A DNA stretch of 64,000 bases from an uncultured Pseudomonadales bacterium (GCA_947488935.1 CANLBN010000002.1:62001-126000), one strand, 5' to 3'. Numbered from the stretch's first letter, positions 18,500 to 29,146 are shown. Numbers and translations: made by a program. The notes: generated from the sequence alone by a model not told the origin.

Positions 18500-19753
18500 A
18501 TGCAAAAATATTCTGGTTTTGGCCTTATAAAACATGCCTTTAGTCACCATGAAAATTGGCAACGTGTTTGGCGTAATCCTAAGCCTAAAAAAAAGTACGA
18601 TGTCGTTATTGTGGGTGGCGGTGGCCACGGTTTGGCAACTGCTTATTATCTAGCAAAACGCTATGGTGTCACAAATGTTGCGGTGCTCGAAAAAGGTTAT
18701 TTAGGGGGCGGTAACACCGCGCGTAATACTACCATTGTGCGCTCCAATTATTTGTGGGATGAAGCCGCTCATTTATACGAACATGCCATGAAGTTATGGG
18801 AAGGTCTCTCTCAAGATTTAAACTACAACGTTATGTTTTCTCAACGCGGTGTGCTGAACCTTGGGCATACTTTGCAAGATATGCGTGATATTCAACGTCG
18901 TGTCAGTGCTAATCGATTAAATGGCATTGATGGCGAAGTACTCGATACCCAACAAGTGCAAGAGCTTGTGCCAATAATGGATTGCTCCAGCAACACTCGT
19001 TACCCCATTTTAGGTGCATCATGGCAGCCGCGCGCGGGTGTTGCACGTCACGATGCTGTTGCATGGGGTTATGCGCGTGCAGCAGATAGCCTAGGTGTAG
19101 ATCTCATTCAGCAATGCGAAGTGAGTGACATTCTTATCGAAGACGGTACTGCGATTGGCGTTAACACTAAACAGCACGGCAGTATTAATGCTGATCGTGT
19201 TGCCTGCGTTGTAGCTGGTCATTCCGGGGTGTTGGCCAATATGGCAGGTTTTGAACTGCCCTTAGAATCTCACCCATTGCAGGCGTTAGTATCAGAGCCA
19301 ATCAAACCGATTCTTGACACCGTTGTGATGTCTAATCATGTTCATGGTTATATCTCTCAATCCGATAAAGGTGACCTTGTTATTGGGGCAGGTATCGATG
19401 CTTATAATGGATACGGCCAACGTGGCTCTTATATGACAACGGAACATACTATTCAGGCAATCGTTGAGTTGTTTCCTATCTTTAGTCGAGTACGTATGAA
19501 CAGGCAGTGGGGTGGTATCGTCGATACCTGCCCAGATGCCTGCCCGATTATTTCTAAAACACCTGTTGATAATTTATTTTTTAATTGTGGCTGGGGCACT
19601 GGTGGTTTTAAGGCGATACCGGGCTCGGGTGAAGTATTTGCATCATCCTTGGCCAAGGGAGAAATGCACCCATTAGCTGAGCCGTTTTCAATGTTCCGGT
19701 TTAATAATGGTGCTCTTATTGATGAGCATGGCGCTGCTGGTGTGGCTCATTAA
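18500..19753 (+). CDS. soxB: Heterotetrameric sarcosine oxidase, beta subunit
   Basis: 417 residues. Carries the catalytic FAD site and, with the alpha subunit, FMN. The dinucleotide-binding motif [10 protein letters not shown] is near residue 36, and '[13 protein letters not shown]' follows it. The ARHD motif with His184 corresponds to the histidine that is covalently linked to FMN in this family (from memory of the corynebacterial enzyme). The end region '[16 protein letters not shown]' is diagnostic. The enzyme demethylates sarcosine to glycine, feeding the one-carbon unit to tetrahydrofolate and producing hydrogen peroxide. First gene of the soxBDAG operon. Confidence 0.93.
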   Translation: MQKYSGFGLIKHAFSHHENWQRVWRNPKPKKKYDVVIVGGGGHGLATAYYLAKRYGVTNVAVLEKGYLGGGNTARNTTIVRSNYLWDEAAHLYEHAMKLWEGLSQDLNYNVMFSQRGVLNLGHTLQDMRDIQRRVSANRLNGIDGEVLDTQQVQELVPIMDCSSNTRYPILGASWQPRAGVARHDAVAWGYARAADSLGVDLIQQCEVSDILIEDGTAIGVNTKQHGSINADRVACVVAGHSGVLANMAGFELPLESHPLQALVSEPIKPILDTVVMSNHVHGYISQSDKGDLVIGAGIDAYNGYGQRGSYMTTEHTIQAIVELFPIFSRVRMNRQWGGIVDTCPDACPIISKTPVDNLFFNCGWGTGGFKAIPGSGEVFASSLAKGEMHPLAEPFSMFRFNNGALIDEHGAAGVAH

Positions 19754-19813
19754 CACATATCGACCGTTTAAATAATTAGGATAATTTATTCAACAATAAA
19801 AAAGAGCAAGAAT

Positions 19814-20095
19814 ATGTTTTCTATCTACTGTCCACATTGTTGTGAGTATCGCGAAGAAGAAGAGTTTCATGCCATTGGCGAGGCTCATATTGCACGGCCT
19901 GTTGATCCCGATGCATTGACCGATGCCGAATGGGCAAGTTATTTATATATACGAAAAAACCCTCGCGGCTTGCATCACGAGCAATGGGTGCATGCTATTG
20001 GCTGTCGTAAGTTCTTTAATATAACGCGCGATACCGTTAGTTATGAAATAAAAGAAACCTATAAGATTGGCGAAGCCCCAGCCTTTGTTGCATAA
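19814..20095 (+). CDS. soxD: Sarcosine oxidase, delta subunit
   Basis: 93-residue zinc-binding subunit. The N-terminal CPHCCEYREEEEF and a downstream His/Cys pair (AIGCRKFF) match the SoxD zinc site, and length is typical. It lies 60 bases after soxB and 3 bases before the soxA start, so the order is soxB-soxD-soxA-soxG as in other bacteria. Confidence 0.93.
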   Translation: MFSIYCPHCCEYREEEEFHAIGEAHIARPVDPDALTDAEWASYLYIRKNPRGLHHEQWVHAIGCRKFFNITRDTVSYEIKETYKIGEAPAFVA

Positions 20096-20098
20096 AAA

Positions 20099-23000
20099 AT
20101 GAGTACGATGGTACACGCTATGACCCAAAAAAATCGCCTTAGCTCTAGCAAGAACCGTGGACGAATTAATTATAAAAAACCACTGACATTTACCTATGGT
20201 AAAAAAACCTACAGTGGTTATGAGGGCGATACCGTTGCCTCTGCATTACTCGCTAATGGTGTTGATATTGTTGGTCGTAGTTTTAAATACAGTCGCCCGC
20301 GCGGTATTGTGGCTGCTGGTGCAGAAGAGCCCAATGCCATTTTACAAATGGGTGCAACCGAGGCCACACAAGTACCCAATGTGCGCGCAACACAACAAGA
20401 ATTATTTGATGGGCTTGTGTGTCGTGCAACTAATGGTTGGCCCAGTGAAGATTTCGATTTAATGAGTTATGTGGGTAAAGTCGGTGGCAATATTATGTCA
20501 CCGGGCTTTTACTATAAAACCTTTATGTATCCACAAAGTATGTGGAAAAACTACGAAAAAGTGATTCGTAAAGCGGCAGGATTTGGGCGCGCACCTCAGG
20601 AGCCAGACCCCGATGTTTATGATCACATACATAGGCATTGCGATGTTTTAATTGTAGGTGCAGGGCCTAGTGGACTTGCTGCTGCTGCGGCACTTGCAGG
20701 CACAGATTTACGTGTTGTTATTGCCGATGAGCAATCGGAATTTGGTGGCTCTTTATTGCACAGTAGCGAACTGATTGATGAACAATATCCACAGATGTGG
20801 GTGGAGCGTATTTGTACTCAATTGAGAGAGGCGGGCAATATTGTTTGCCTTCCGCGCTCTACGGTTAATGGTTATCACGATCACAATTTTTTAACCATAC
20901 ATGAGCGTTGTAGTGATCACCTTGCTGATCAGGCAAGCCATCAAGTCCGCCAGCGTATGCACCGTGTACGCGCTCAGTGGGTCATATTGGCAACGGGGGC
21001 ACATGAACGGCCTTTGGTTTTTTCTAATAACGATGTACCTGGTTCATTGATTGCCTCAGCAGTATCAACGTATATTAATCGTTACGCTGTTATTCCTGGG
21101 CAAAGTTTAGTACTGCTAACAACCAACGATTACGCTTATCAAACAGCTATCGATTGGTTTAATGCAGGCCGCGAGGTCGTTGCAATTGTTGATACGCGTA
21201 CTAACCCTCAGGGTGTGCGTGTGCAACGAGTGCGTGAATTGGGTATCAATATTATTACGGGTTCGGGTGTTATTAATATATTGGGTCGCCAACGTGTGAA
21301 TGCGGTAGAGGTTGCTAAACTCGATGAGGTCGGCGAAAAAATTATAGGGCAAGTACAAACCCTTAACTGCGACACTGTTGCGAGTTCTGGTGGTTGGAGC
21401 CCGGTGATACATTTATCCTGCCATACGGGTAGTCGACCAATTTGGGATGAGAACATTCTTGGTTTTTTACCGGGTGAGACTATCCAACAACAATTAACAG
21501 CGGGAGGTGTTAATGGTTGTTATGGCCTAAAGGATTGTTTGCAACAAGGTTACGATGCTGCTTGCGACGCACTGGAAAAACTTGGTTGTAAAGATACTCC
21601 GAAACCTAGTTTTAACAAGGTAGAAGATATAGCCGAAGAGCCTGCTATGGCGCTATTTCATATTCCTCATAGCGAGCCTACTAGTCGTGCCCCTAAGCAA
21701 TTTGTCGATTTGCAAAACGATGTGACTGCTGCGGGGGTCGAGATGGCCACGCGTGAAGGGTTTGAATCTATCGAACATGTTAAGCGTTATACAGCTCTTG
21801 GTTTTGGGACTGATCAGGGCAAGCTTGGCAATATTAATGGTATGGCCATTACGGCTAAATCACTCAATAAATCTATACCAGAAACCGGTACAACTATTTT
21901 TAGGCCCAATTACACGCCGATAACATTTGGTGCGATTGCTGGGCGGCATTGCGGTGAATTATTTGACCCCAAACGTTACACGGCCATGCACCAATGGCAT
22001 ATTGAAAATGGTGCAAAATTTGAAGCGGTTGGTCAGTGGATGCGCCCTTGGTATTATCCAAAACTAGGCGAGAGTATGCAGCAAGCGCTTAACCGAGAAT
22101 GCGTTGCGGCACGAACAAGTGTGGGTATTTTAGATGCATCGACCTTGGGAAAAATTGATATACAAGGTAGCGATGCACGTGAGTTTTTAGGTCGTGTTTA
22201 TACCAATGCTTGGGAGAAATTAGCCGTTGGCAAATGCCGCTATGGCCTAATGTGTGGCGAAGACGGTATGGTATTCGATGATGGCGTGACCTCATGCCTT
22301 GGCGAGAATCACTTTTTAATGACAACAACAACGGGTGGTGCAGCAAGAGTACTGGAGTGGTTAGAGTTGTATCACCAAACAGAGTGGTCTGATTTAGATG
22401 TGTACTTCACCTCGGTAACAGATCACTGGGCGACGATGACAATTTCTGGCCCCAACAGCCGCAAACTTCTTGCAGAGTTAACAGAGGATATTAATTTAGA
22501 GAAAGACAATTTTAAATTTATGGATTGGCGTTCTGGCACCGTTGCTGGAATTCCCGCACGCGTTTACAGGATTTCATTTACAGGTGAGCTTTCTTACGAG
22601 ATTAATGTGCAGGCAAATTATGGTTTATTTGTTTGGGAGCAGCTAATGGAGGCGGGGGAAAAATATAATATTACACCCTATGGCACAGAGGCTATGCATA
22701 TTTTACGTGCAGAAAAAGGTTTCATTATTACTGGCCAAGATACCGACGGCTCGGTCCACCCCTACGATTTAAATATGGCGTGGGCTGTTAATATGAAAAA
22801 AACATTTAGCTTTATTGGTAAACGTGGCATGGCGCGTGAAGACTGTATCCGACCTGATCGTAAACAATTAGTGGGTTTAAAAACGAAAGACTTGGAGTGT
22901 GTTATCCCTGAAGGTTCGCAAGCAGTGAATGATCCCAACCAAGCTATACCCATGGATATGCTAGGGCATATCACCTCAAGTTATTGGAGCGAAAATTTAG

Positions 23001-23149
23001 GCCATAGTATTGCAATGGGATATATCAAAGGTGGTATTAATCGCATAGGTGAAACCGTCTACTACCCACAGACAGACGGTTGCGTGATCGAAGCAGAAAT
23101 TTGTAGCCCGGTTTTTTTAGATGAGGCGGGAGAGCGTCAACATGTTTGA
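20099..23149 (+). CDS. soxA: Sarcosine oxidase, alpha subunit
   Basis: 1016-residue large subunit. The N-terminal Fer2_3-like segment ('GYEGDTVASALLANGVDIVGRSFKYSRPRG') is followed by a pyridine-nucleotide (NAD+) binding domain ('VLIVGAGPSGLAAAAALA', near residue 183) and a C-terminal GcvT/tetrahydrofolate domain ('GQDTDGSVHPYDLNM'). It binds NAD+, part of the FMN site and tetrahydrofolate, so that methylene-tetrahydrofolate is made from the sarcosine methyl group. ATG codons at 20099, 20108 and 20120 are all possible starts, none with a clear ribosome site. The first is 3 bases after soxD. The stop overlaps the soxG start by 8 bases. Confidence 0.93.
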   Translation: MSTMVHAMTQKNRLSSSKNRGRINYKKPLTFTYGKKTYSGYEGDTVASALLANGVDIVGRSFKYSRPRGIVAAGAEEPNAILQMGATEATQVPNVRATQQELFDGLVCRATNGWPSEDFDLMSYVGKVGGNIMSPGFYYKTFMYPQSMWKNYEKVIRKAAGFGRAPQEPDPDVYDHIHRHCDVLIVGAGPSGLAAAAALAGTDLRVVIADEQSEFGGSLLHSSELIDEQYPQMWVERICTQLREAGNIVCLPRSTVNGYHDHNFLTIHERCSDHLADQASHQVRQRMHRVRAQWVILATGAHERPLVFSNNDVPGSLIASAVSTYINRYAVIPGQSLVLLTTNDYAYQTAIDWFNAGREVVAIVDTRTNPQGVRVQRVRELGINIITGSGVINILGRQRVNAVEVAKLDEVGEKIIGQVQTLNCDTVASSGGWSPVIHLSCHTGSRPIWDENILGFLPGETIQQQLTAGGVNGCYGLKDCLQQGYDAACDALEKLGCKDTPKPSFNKVEDIAEEPAMALFHIPHSEPTSRAPKQFVDLQNDVTAAGVEMATREGFESIEHVKRYTALGFGTDQGKLGNINGMAITAKSLNKSIPETGTTIFRPNYTPITFGAIAGRHCGELFDPKRYTAMHQWHIENGAKFEAVGQWMRPWYYPKLGESMQQALNRECVAARTSVGILDASTLGKIDIQGSDAREFLGRVYTNAWEKLAVGKCRYGLMCGEDGMVFDDGVTSCLGENHFLMTTTTGGAARVLEWLELYHQTEWSDLDVYFTSVTDHWATMTISGPNSRKLLAELTEDINLEKDNFKFMDWRSGTVAGIPARVYRISFTGELSYEINVQANYGLFVWEQLMEAGEKYNITPYGTEAMHILRAEKGFIITGQDTDGSVHPYDLNMAWAVNMKKTFSFIGKRGMAREDCIRPDRKQLVGLKTKDLECVIPEGSQAVNDPNQAIPMDMLGHITSSYWSENLGHSIAMGYIKGGINRIGETVYYPQTDGCVIEAEICSPVFLDEAGERQHV

Positions 23150-23780
23150 TAAGAATCTTGAAAAAAATACTATTGCAATGATGGATCTTTTACCAGATGC
23201 CAGTGTTAATGCGCGAGCAGAAAGCCCCTTAGCTCATCTGGATCAGTTTCACAGTCATACAAATATTGATACTGACTCTATTTCTTTACAAGAAAAACCT
23301 TTTTTAGGCCATTTATTGTTAAGAGGTAATGCAGATAATACTGCATTTAAAGACGCCATTAAAAAAGTATTGCTGTGTGAATTACCTAAAACATTGGCGT
23401 GTATTTATACCAATGAGCTATCGATTTGTTGGGTCTCGCCTGACGAATGGCTAATTCTTTGTGAAGGTGATAAGGCCTATAAGTTAGAAAAAAAATTGCG
23501 TGAAGCGCTAGTGGGGCATTATTCGCTATGTAATATTTCTGGTGGCCAAACAGTATTGGTTTTAAGTGGTCATCATGCACATGATGTATTAATGAAATCA
23601 ACATCCTACGATGTGGCAGACTGTAGTTTTCCCATAGGGAAAGCGGTCACGACGACCTTAGCAAAGTCACAGGCAATAATTTGTCGCAAAGATAAAACAA
23701 CGTGGGAGCTAATTGTTCGCCGTAGCTTTGCTGACTACATTTGGCATTACTTACACGACGCTAGTAGCGAATTTAAATAA
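23142..23780 (+). CDS. soxG: Sarcosine oxidase, gamma subunit
   Basis: 212-residue small subunit of the heterotetramer. It shows the usual weak similarity to the GcvT fold, with 'WVSPDEWLILCEG' and a 'DVADCSFPIGKAVTTTLAKSQAIICRKD' stretch typical of SoxG. ATG 23142, which overlaps the soxA stop, has a GGGAGAG ribosome site 6-8 bases upstream and is preferred over the in-frame start at 23121. Last gene of the operon. Confidence 0.88.
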   Translation: MFDKNLEKNTIAMMDLLPDASVNARAESPLAHLDQFHSHTNIDTDSISLQEKPFLGHLLLRGNADNTAFKDAIKKVLLCELPKTLACIYTNELSICWVSPDEWLILCEGDKAYKLEKKLREALVGHYSLCNISGGQTVLVLSGHHAHDVLMKSTSYDVADCSFPIGKAVTTTLAKSQAIICRKDKTTWELIVRRSFADYIWHYLHDASSEFK

Positions 23781-24083
23781 TTACCTCTTTTAAATACTAC
23801 CCATTTAATGAATATTGCTCTTCTTGTCTGAATAATATGGGTCGCTTATTATTTTTATAATAGGTATTCCCTCAACATGCATTCTTATAACCTCTCTTTT
23901 TTCCAAGGTATATGTTATTGATGTGTCTCAATAAACCTAACGGTATTGAAATTATCATCGCTAAGATATCAGGCTATTGTGTACAACGTGTTTAAATCAA
24001 GGTATTGTAAATTTTTTGAACGCAACGCATAAAATAGCATCCAAGCATATCTAGTTGTCTTACGTAAAAATTTCGGTCATACC
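23781..24083. other. Intergenic region, nothing distinctive
   Basis: 303 AT-rich bases between soxG and the RND adaptor gene. I saw no convincing terminator hairpin, operator or small gene. Confidence 0.4.
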
Positions 24084-25181
24084 ATGAAGTTGTCATTTCT
24101 TTTTGCCGCTGTTGTTATACCTTTTAGTTTATCGATACCCTTCATACACGCTCAAACATTAGTCAGTGTAGATAATGTGAAGCTAAGTCGTATTGCACAA
24201 TCGCTAACCATTAACGGCAATGTTGTCGCCGCTCGAGAAGTAGATTTAGCCAATGAGGAGGCGGGTAAGGTTGAGCGTGTATTCGTTGAGCTTGGCGACT
24301 ATGTAGAGCAAGGGCAGCTGCTATTACAACTGCGAGATGAAGATACTCGCTGGCAATTACGGCAAGCCCAAGCGCAATTAAAAAGTGACAAAGCTCAAGT
24401 GACACTGGCCAAACTTGAGGAGCAGCGTAGTGCACAATTATTACGAAGAGACGCGGTGTCGAAAGGCGTAGCCGATGAAGCACTTGCAGAGCTAACAAGG
24501 TCGCAAGCTATTACCGCCGTACGAGAGGCTGAGATCGCTCGTCTGCAAGATAGATTGCAACGCCATCAAATCAAAGCACCCTTTGCAGGCCTTATTAGTC
24601 AACGCATTGCAGAGCAAGGCGGTTGGTTAGCCCAGGGCGCTACTGCTTTTCGTCTAAGCACCCACAATAAGTTGCGTGTGGAGCTGCTGATACCTGAGCG
24701 CTACTACGGTCAGTTGAGCGCAAGGCAAACCTCGTTAGCGATTAGTCTCCGCCAACTAGAGACCGGGGCCCAGCAGGCCGCAAAACTCGAACGAATCATC
24801 CCCATTGCAAACCAACAGCGCAGCTTTATGCTGTGGTTAAGCGTTGATAATACTAATCAGCAATGGATCCCGGGCATGTCGGCCGTGGCTGAGGTCAGTT
24901 GGCGTGAAGATAGCGCGCAACTCACCGTGCAAGAAGATGCATTAGTTCGTAAAGCCGATGGCAGTATTATTGTGTGGAAAGCCATCAGTAAGGAGCAGGT
25001 ATCCGACACCTACGAGGCAGTTGCTGTTACTGTCACTGTTGGCCATAGCAAAGCGGGTAGAGTCGAGGTGCATAGCGATAAACTTAATGTCGGTGACCAA
25101 GTTGTGGTGCGTGGTAATGAGCTATTAAAGCCACAGCAGGCAATCCGCTTGTCCTCCTCAACTGTTAAACAAGAGCGTTAA
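24084..25181 (+). CDS. RND efflux periplasmic adaptor (membrane fusion protein)
   Basis: 365 residues. A signal peptide (about 1-23, ending IHAQ) precedes a barrel-sandwich/lipoyl half-motif (VERVFVELGDYVEQGQLLL), a short alpha-helical hairpin rich in Gln, Arg and Glu (about 90-160), and the second half-motif ('RHQIKAPFAGLISQRIAEQGG'), then beta-barrel and membrane-proximal domains. It links the inner-membrane pump to an outer-membrane channel. Two bases separate its stop from the permease start, so they form an operon. No TolC-type gene is next to it, so a channel encoded elsewhere must be used. Confidence 0.9.
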   Translation: MKLSFLFAAVVIPFSLSIPFIHAQTLVSVDNVKLSRIAQSLTINGNVVAAREVDLANEEAGKVERVFVELGDYVEQGQLLLQLRDEDTRWQLRQAQAQLKSDKAQVTLAKLEEQRSAQLLRRDAVSKGVADEALAELTRSQAITAVREAEIARLQDRLQRHQIKAPFAGLISQRIAEQGGWLAQGATAFRLSTHNKLRVELLIPERYYGQLSARQTSLAISLRQLETGAQQAAKLERIIPIANQQRSFMLWLSVDNTNQQWIPGMSAVAEVSWREDSAQLTVQEDALVRKADGSIIVWKAISKEQVSDTYEAVAVTVTVGHSKAGRVEVHSDKLNVGDQVVVRGNELLKPQQAIRLSSSTVKQER

Positions 25182-25183
25182 GC

Positions 25184-28100
25184 ATGTTGCGTTTTGCTAT
25201 TGAGCGCGGTGTTATTTTGACCGTTATTATTGCGATTATTTGCCTATTTGGTGTAGTTGCTCTATTTCGAGTGCCTGTGCAAATGACGCCAGATATCGAG
25301 CGCCCAGTAGTTTCGGTGCGTACCGATTGGCCTGGTGCTGCACCACAATTGATCGAAACTGAAATTCTTATCGAGCAAGAACAGCACTTGCGTAACTTAC
25401 AAGGGCTAGAAAAAATGACTAGCCAAGCCAGTAGTGGCAGAGCCACTATTGATCTTGAGTTTGCGATAGGGACGGTGATCAATCAAGCGCTACTCGATAT
25501 CAATAATGCTCTATCGCAAGTCCCCAGCTACCCCGAGAACGTCGACCCACCTCAACTGCGGACTACATCGAGCAGTGATGACCCTTTTATATTCTTTACG
25601 TTACTAGCGACCGACCCTGCGACCTATCAACCAGGGCCTGCCGAGTTAACATATATTACCGAAAAACATATTCAAACGCCGCTAGAGCGAATCCCTGGTG
25701 TTGCAGAAATAGTGATTTTTGGTCGCGCCGATAGACAAATACATTTGCGTGTCGATCCGCAAGCATTAGCGGCGCGTGGCATCAGTATTACCGAGTTACG
25801 CGACGCCATTCGTTTACGTAACCGCGATATATCGGGTGGTGATATTGATAGCGGTAAGCGCCGCTATATCATTCGCACAAAGGGGCGCTACGAATCTCTA
25901 CAAGATATCGCCGATACGATTATTGATGAGCAAAACGGTAATTTAGTGCGCATTAGCGATATTGGCGAGGTGAGTTTAGCGAGCGAAGAGTTACGTGCGA
26001 AGGGTTTTATCAATGGTCAATTATCATTTCCCTTTGGCGTTTCGCGAACCGCAGGGACTAATGTTATCGATATTTTTGATGCGGTTGAGCGCGAAGTTAA
26101 GCGCTTAAATGAGCAAGTATTAGCCGCTCAAGGTTTGAAAATTATTCACTATGCTGATGATGTAAAGTACGTTAAAGATGCGATTAGTGTCGTGCAAAAA
26201 AATCTATTACTAGGTGCTTTGCTTGCCTGTTTAATTCTTTATTTGTTTTTGCATAAGCTTGCACCAACTTTACTCGGTACTTTGGGTGTTCCTATTTGTA
26301 CTATCGGTGCCTTTTTGGGCTTATTATTATTTGGCCGCACGCTCAATGTTATTTCTCTGGCGGGCATTGCATTTGCTATTGGTATGACACTCGACAATAG
26401 TATCGTAGTGCTAGAAAATATTTTTCGTCATCGGGCAATGGGCAAAAATAATTTTCGCGCCGCACTCGATGGCGTGAATGAAGTATGGACAGCGGTATTG
26501 GCCTCGACGCTAACGACTATTTTTGTCTTTGCGCCTATTTTACTGATCGAAGACGAAGTGGGGCAGCTCTATTCTGATATTGCTATTGCTATCTCGGCGG
26601 CGATTTTGGTCTCTATGTTTATTGCTGTTACGGTTATCCCTTCTGCTGCTTCTCGGCTACCCGATAAAACAACCGTTAAAAAAACCACGCATAAGTTTTG
26701 GTTAAAACCCTTTATTGGGTTTGCGGGTTTATGCCAACGGGGTATTTTGGCAATAGTGGCTAAATTATTATCATCTGTGATTGCCCGTATTGCGGTGATT
26801 ACAGGTACGCTAGGCGCTTGCGCTTTGATCATAGTGTTTATGCTGCCCAAGGCTGAATATCTTCCCGAGGGCGAAGAAAATAAAATTTTTGCAATAATGA
26901 TCCCACCACCGGGTTATAACCTGCAAGAAATCGATCAGGCGAGTGCCTCCTTAGACGACTTAATTCTCCCGCATATCAATGCCGATGGCAGTGCTTTTGA
27001 AAATAAAGAAACAAATGTTCCGCCGATGAAATATTTACTGCGAGTGGCTTCTAATGGTCGCATGTTTAGTATTTCTGAACCCATCAGTGACGACCCGCGA
27101 CATGCCGATGCGCTCAAAAATGCTTTAACTGAACATATGCGCAGTAAGCCAGGCATGATTGCCTTTGCTAATAGAGGGTCGATATTTTCCGATAACTCTG
27201 GTGGTTCGAGAAGCATTCAACTTGATATTGTAGGACCTAATTTACCTGCAATTTATAGCGCTGCTCTACAGGCCTATTCGAAGTCTAAGGCGGTGTTTGA
27301 AAAAGCGCAAATTCGGCCTATTCCGGGCCTAAGTTTGAGTCAGCCCTCGGTAGAAATACATCCAAACTGGGAACGCGCAGCGGAGTTAGGCTTAGATCTC
27401 GACGACCTTGGCTATACTATTTGGGCGCTCACTGATGGTGCTTATGTCGATGACTTTTTTAGCGACGATGAAAAAATAGATCTCTATCTTTATAGTGGCA
27501 ACAGCAATGTCAAAGCGCCCGATGATATTGCCGACTTACCTATTTACACGCCAACAGGGCAAGTTATATCGCTACGCGCTGTCGCCGATATCGAGCAAAC
27601 TGTGAGCGCAACAACGATTCGCCGTGTCGATACGCGCAGAGCGGTGACGCTTAATATTGTGCCCGCGAGTAATGTAGCCTTAGAGCAAGCGGTAGATATT
27701 GTGCAAGAGCAGGTGATACAAGCGCTCGAAGCAGAGGGGAATTTAGCAGCAGGTATTCAAATTCAAATCAGTGGTGCCTCGGATAAACTAAAGAGCGCAC
27801 AGCAAGCGCTGGGCGGAAACTTTATTATCGCAGTGATTCTATCTTATTTATTGATGGTAGCTATTTTTTCTCATTGGGGGTTTCCGTTAATTATATTGTT
27901 GAGTATTCCACTGGGTATTAGCGGCGGTGTACTTGGGCTATGGCTAATGAATAATGTGGTTGGCATCAATATGCCCCTAGATATGATCACGCTATTGGGT
28001 ATGGTGGTGTTGATCGGTACCGTAGTAAATAACCCAATACTGCTACTTGAACAAACCCGTGCACGACTGGCTGCCAACGACTCCCCCTATGATGCCGTAT

Positions 28101-28336
28101 TGGCTAGCGTCACTGTAAGGTTGCGGCCTATTATGATGTCTACACTAACGACTATTTTTGGTCTTGCGCCCGTTGTATTTTTAGCTGGGGCAGGCACCGA
28201 GCTCTATCGTGGCTTAGGTACTATTGTGTTATTTGGTTTGTTTTTCTCAACACTGCTTACGGTGCTATTTATCCCTGCACTTTTATCCTTACTGTTAGAG
28301 TGGCGACATAAAGCAACGGTATTTAAACCGTCATAA
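25184..28336 (+). CDS. RND family efflux permease
   Basis: 1050-residue proton-driven inner-membrane pump of the AcrB/HAE1 superfamily, with the expected twelve helices and two large periplasmic loops. The helix 4 proton-relay region reads GMTLDNSIVVLENI: the first of the two AcrB aspartates is kept and the second is Asn. The helix 10 region reads GTVVNNPILLLEQ, so the AcrB lysine position is Asn. Both are common in this less studied RND branch, which suggests a different proton relay rather than an inactive pump. Substrate unknown; no regulator is adjacent. Confidence 0.9.
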   Translation: MLRFAIERGVILTVIIAIICLFGVVALFRVPVQMTPDIERPVVSVRTDWPGAAPQLIETEILIEQEQHLRNLQGLEKMTSQASSGRATIDLEFAIGTVINQALLDINNALSQVPSYPENVDPPQLRTTSSSDDPFIFFTLLATDPATYQPGPAELTYITEKHIQTPLERIPGVAEIVIFGRADRQIHLRVDPQALAARGISITELRDAIRLRNRDISGGDIDSGKRRYIIRTKGRYESLQDIADTIIDEQNGNLVRISDIGEVSLASEELRAKGFINGQLSFPFGVSRTAGTNVIDIFDAVEREVKRLNEQVLAAQGLKIIHYADDVKYVKDAISVVQKNLLLGALLACLILYLFLHKLAPTLLGTLGVPICTIGAFLGLLLFGRTLNVISLAGIAFAIGMTLDNSIVVLENIFRHRAMGKNNFRAALDGVNEVWTAVLASTLTTIFVFAPILLIEDEVGQLYSDIAIAISAAILVSMFIAVTVIPSAASRLPDKTTVKKTTHKFWLKPFIGFAGLCQRGILAIVAKLLSSVIARIAVITGTLGACALIIVFMLPKAEYLPEGEENKIFAIMIPPPGYNLQEIDQASASLDDLILPHINADGSAFENKETNVPPMKYLLRVASNGRMFSISEPISDDPRHADALKNALTEHMRSKPGMIAFANRGSIFSDNSGGSRSIQLDIVGPNLPAIYSAALQAYSKSKAVFEKAQIRPIPGLSLSQPSVEIHPNWERAAELGLDLDDLGYTIWALTDGAYVDDFFSDDEKIDLYLYSGNSNVKAPDDIADLPIYTPTGQVISLRAVADIEQTVSATTIRRVDTRRAVTLNIVPASNVALEQAVDIVQEQVIQALEAEGNLAAGIQIQISGASDKLKSAQQALGGNFIIAVILSYLLMVAIFSHWGFPLIILLSIPLGISGGVLGLWLMNNVVGINMPLDMITLLGMVVLIGTVVNNPILLLEQTRARLAANDSPYDAVLASVTVRLRPIMMSTLTTIFGLAPVVFLAGAGTELYRGLGTIVLFGLFFSTLLTVLFIPALLSLLLEWRHKATVFKPS

Positions 28337-28473
28337 ACACAATGGTTTGGTCCTTCCACTAGGGATTTAAATAGTCTGGCTTGGCGATAATATTTTTATA
28401 GAGCGCCTTGCTTTATCCAATAGTTAACTATACTCAATAGACATTCTTCTTATTTTCCCTGCGAAGGTCTACT

Positions 28474-29124
28474 GTGAAATATTTACTGTTCGGATTAGCT
28501 TTTTTCTCATCATACGCACTCGCCATTCCTGATTATAAAAAGTTATCAGATAAGGCTTTGGCAAAAGTTGAAGATCGTTGGGGCCATGAAGGGCGTGAGC
28601 GAGCGCATGATTGGCGAGATTTATTAAACGAATTAGCCGAGCAAATTCCAGCAGAAGACGCCAAGCATATTCGCGCTGCAAATGATTACTTTAACAAAGT
28701 CGAATGGCTGTGGGATATAGATCACTGGGGGCAAGAAGATTATTGGGCAACACCACTGGAAACTTTAGGCTCTAATGGTGGTGATTGTGAAGACTACTCT
28801 ATTGGCAAATATTTTTCGTTGACAAGTTTAGGTATGGATACTTCAAAATTACGGATTACTTATGTGAAAGCACTGGACTACGACCTTGCACATATGGTGT
28901 TAGCCTATTATAAAACGCCATCATCAGAGCCGCTCATCCTCGATAATATCAACAAAACAATTCTACCTGCTTCTCAACGACGTGATCTATTGCCTGTTTA
29001 TAGCTTTAATGGTGATGGCCTTTGGTTGGCTAAATCCCGGGCGCGTGCCGTTAAAGGTGATGTGTCTAAAAACTTGCCTAGTTGGGGCGGTTTAAAAAGT
29101 AAAATAAAAGCAGAGTTGATCTAA
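28474..29124 (+). CDS. LapG-like periplasmic transglutaminase-type cysteine protease
   Basis: 216 residues with a signal peptide (about 1-17, ending ALA). Catalytic triad of the bacterial transglutaminase-like cysteine protease (BTLCP/LapG) family: Cys105 in GGDCEDY, His140 in LAHMVLAYY, Asp157 in ILDNIN. LapG cleaves the N-terminal region of large biofilm adhesins and is held inactive by the c-di-GMP receptor LapD when c-di-GMP is high. Neither LapD nor an adhesin is in this window. GTG start with a GAAGG ribosome site. Followed by a strong bidirectional terminator. Confidence 0.85.
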   Translation: MKYLLFGLAFFSSYALAIPDYKKLSDKALAKVEDRWGHEGRERAHDWRDLLNELAEQIPAEDAKHIRAANDYFNKVEWLWDIDHWGQEDYWATPLETLGSNGGDCEDYSIGKYFSLTSLGMDTSKLRITYVKALDYDLAHMVLAYYKTPSSEPLILDNINKTILPASQRRDLLPVYSFNGDGLWLAKSRARAVKGDVSKNLPSWGGLKSKIKAELI

Positions 29125-29146
29125 GATTTAAAAATATTACCGCTAT

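Noticed and set aside
18305-18628. 107-codon minus-strand frame overlapping the soxB start
   Set aside because: Covers the soxB leader and first codons; composition is atypical and there is no ribosome site.
25184-28336. RND permease lacking the second aspartate and the lysine of the AcrB proton relay
   Set aside because: The same Asn substitutions are common in this RND branch, so I do not count it as a defect.
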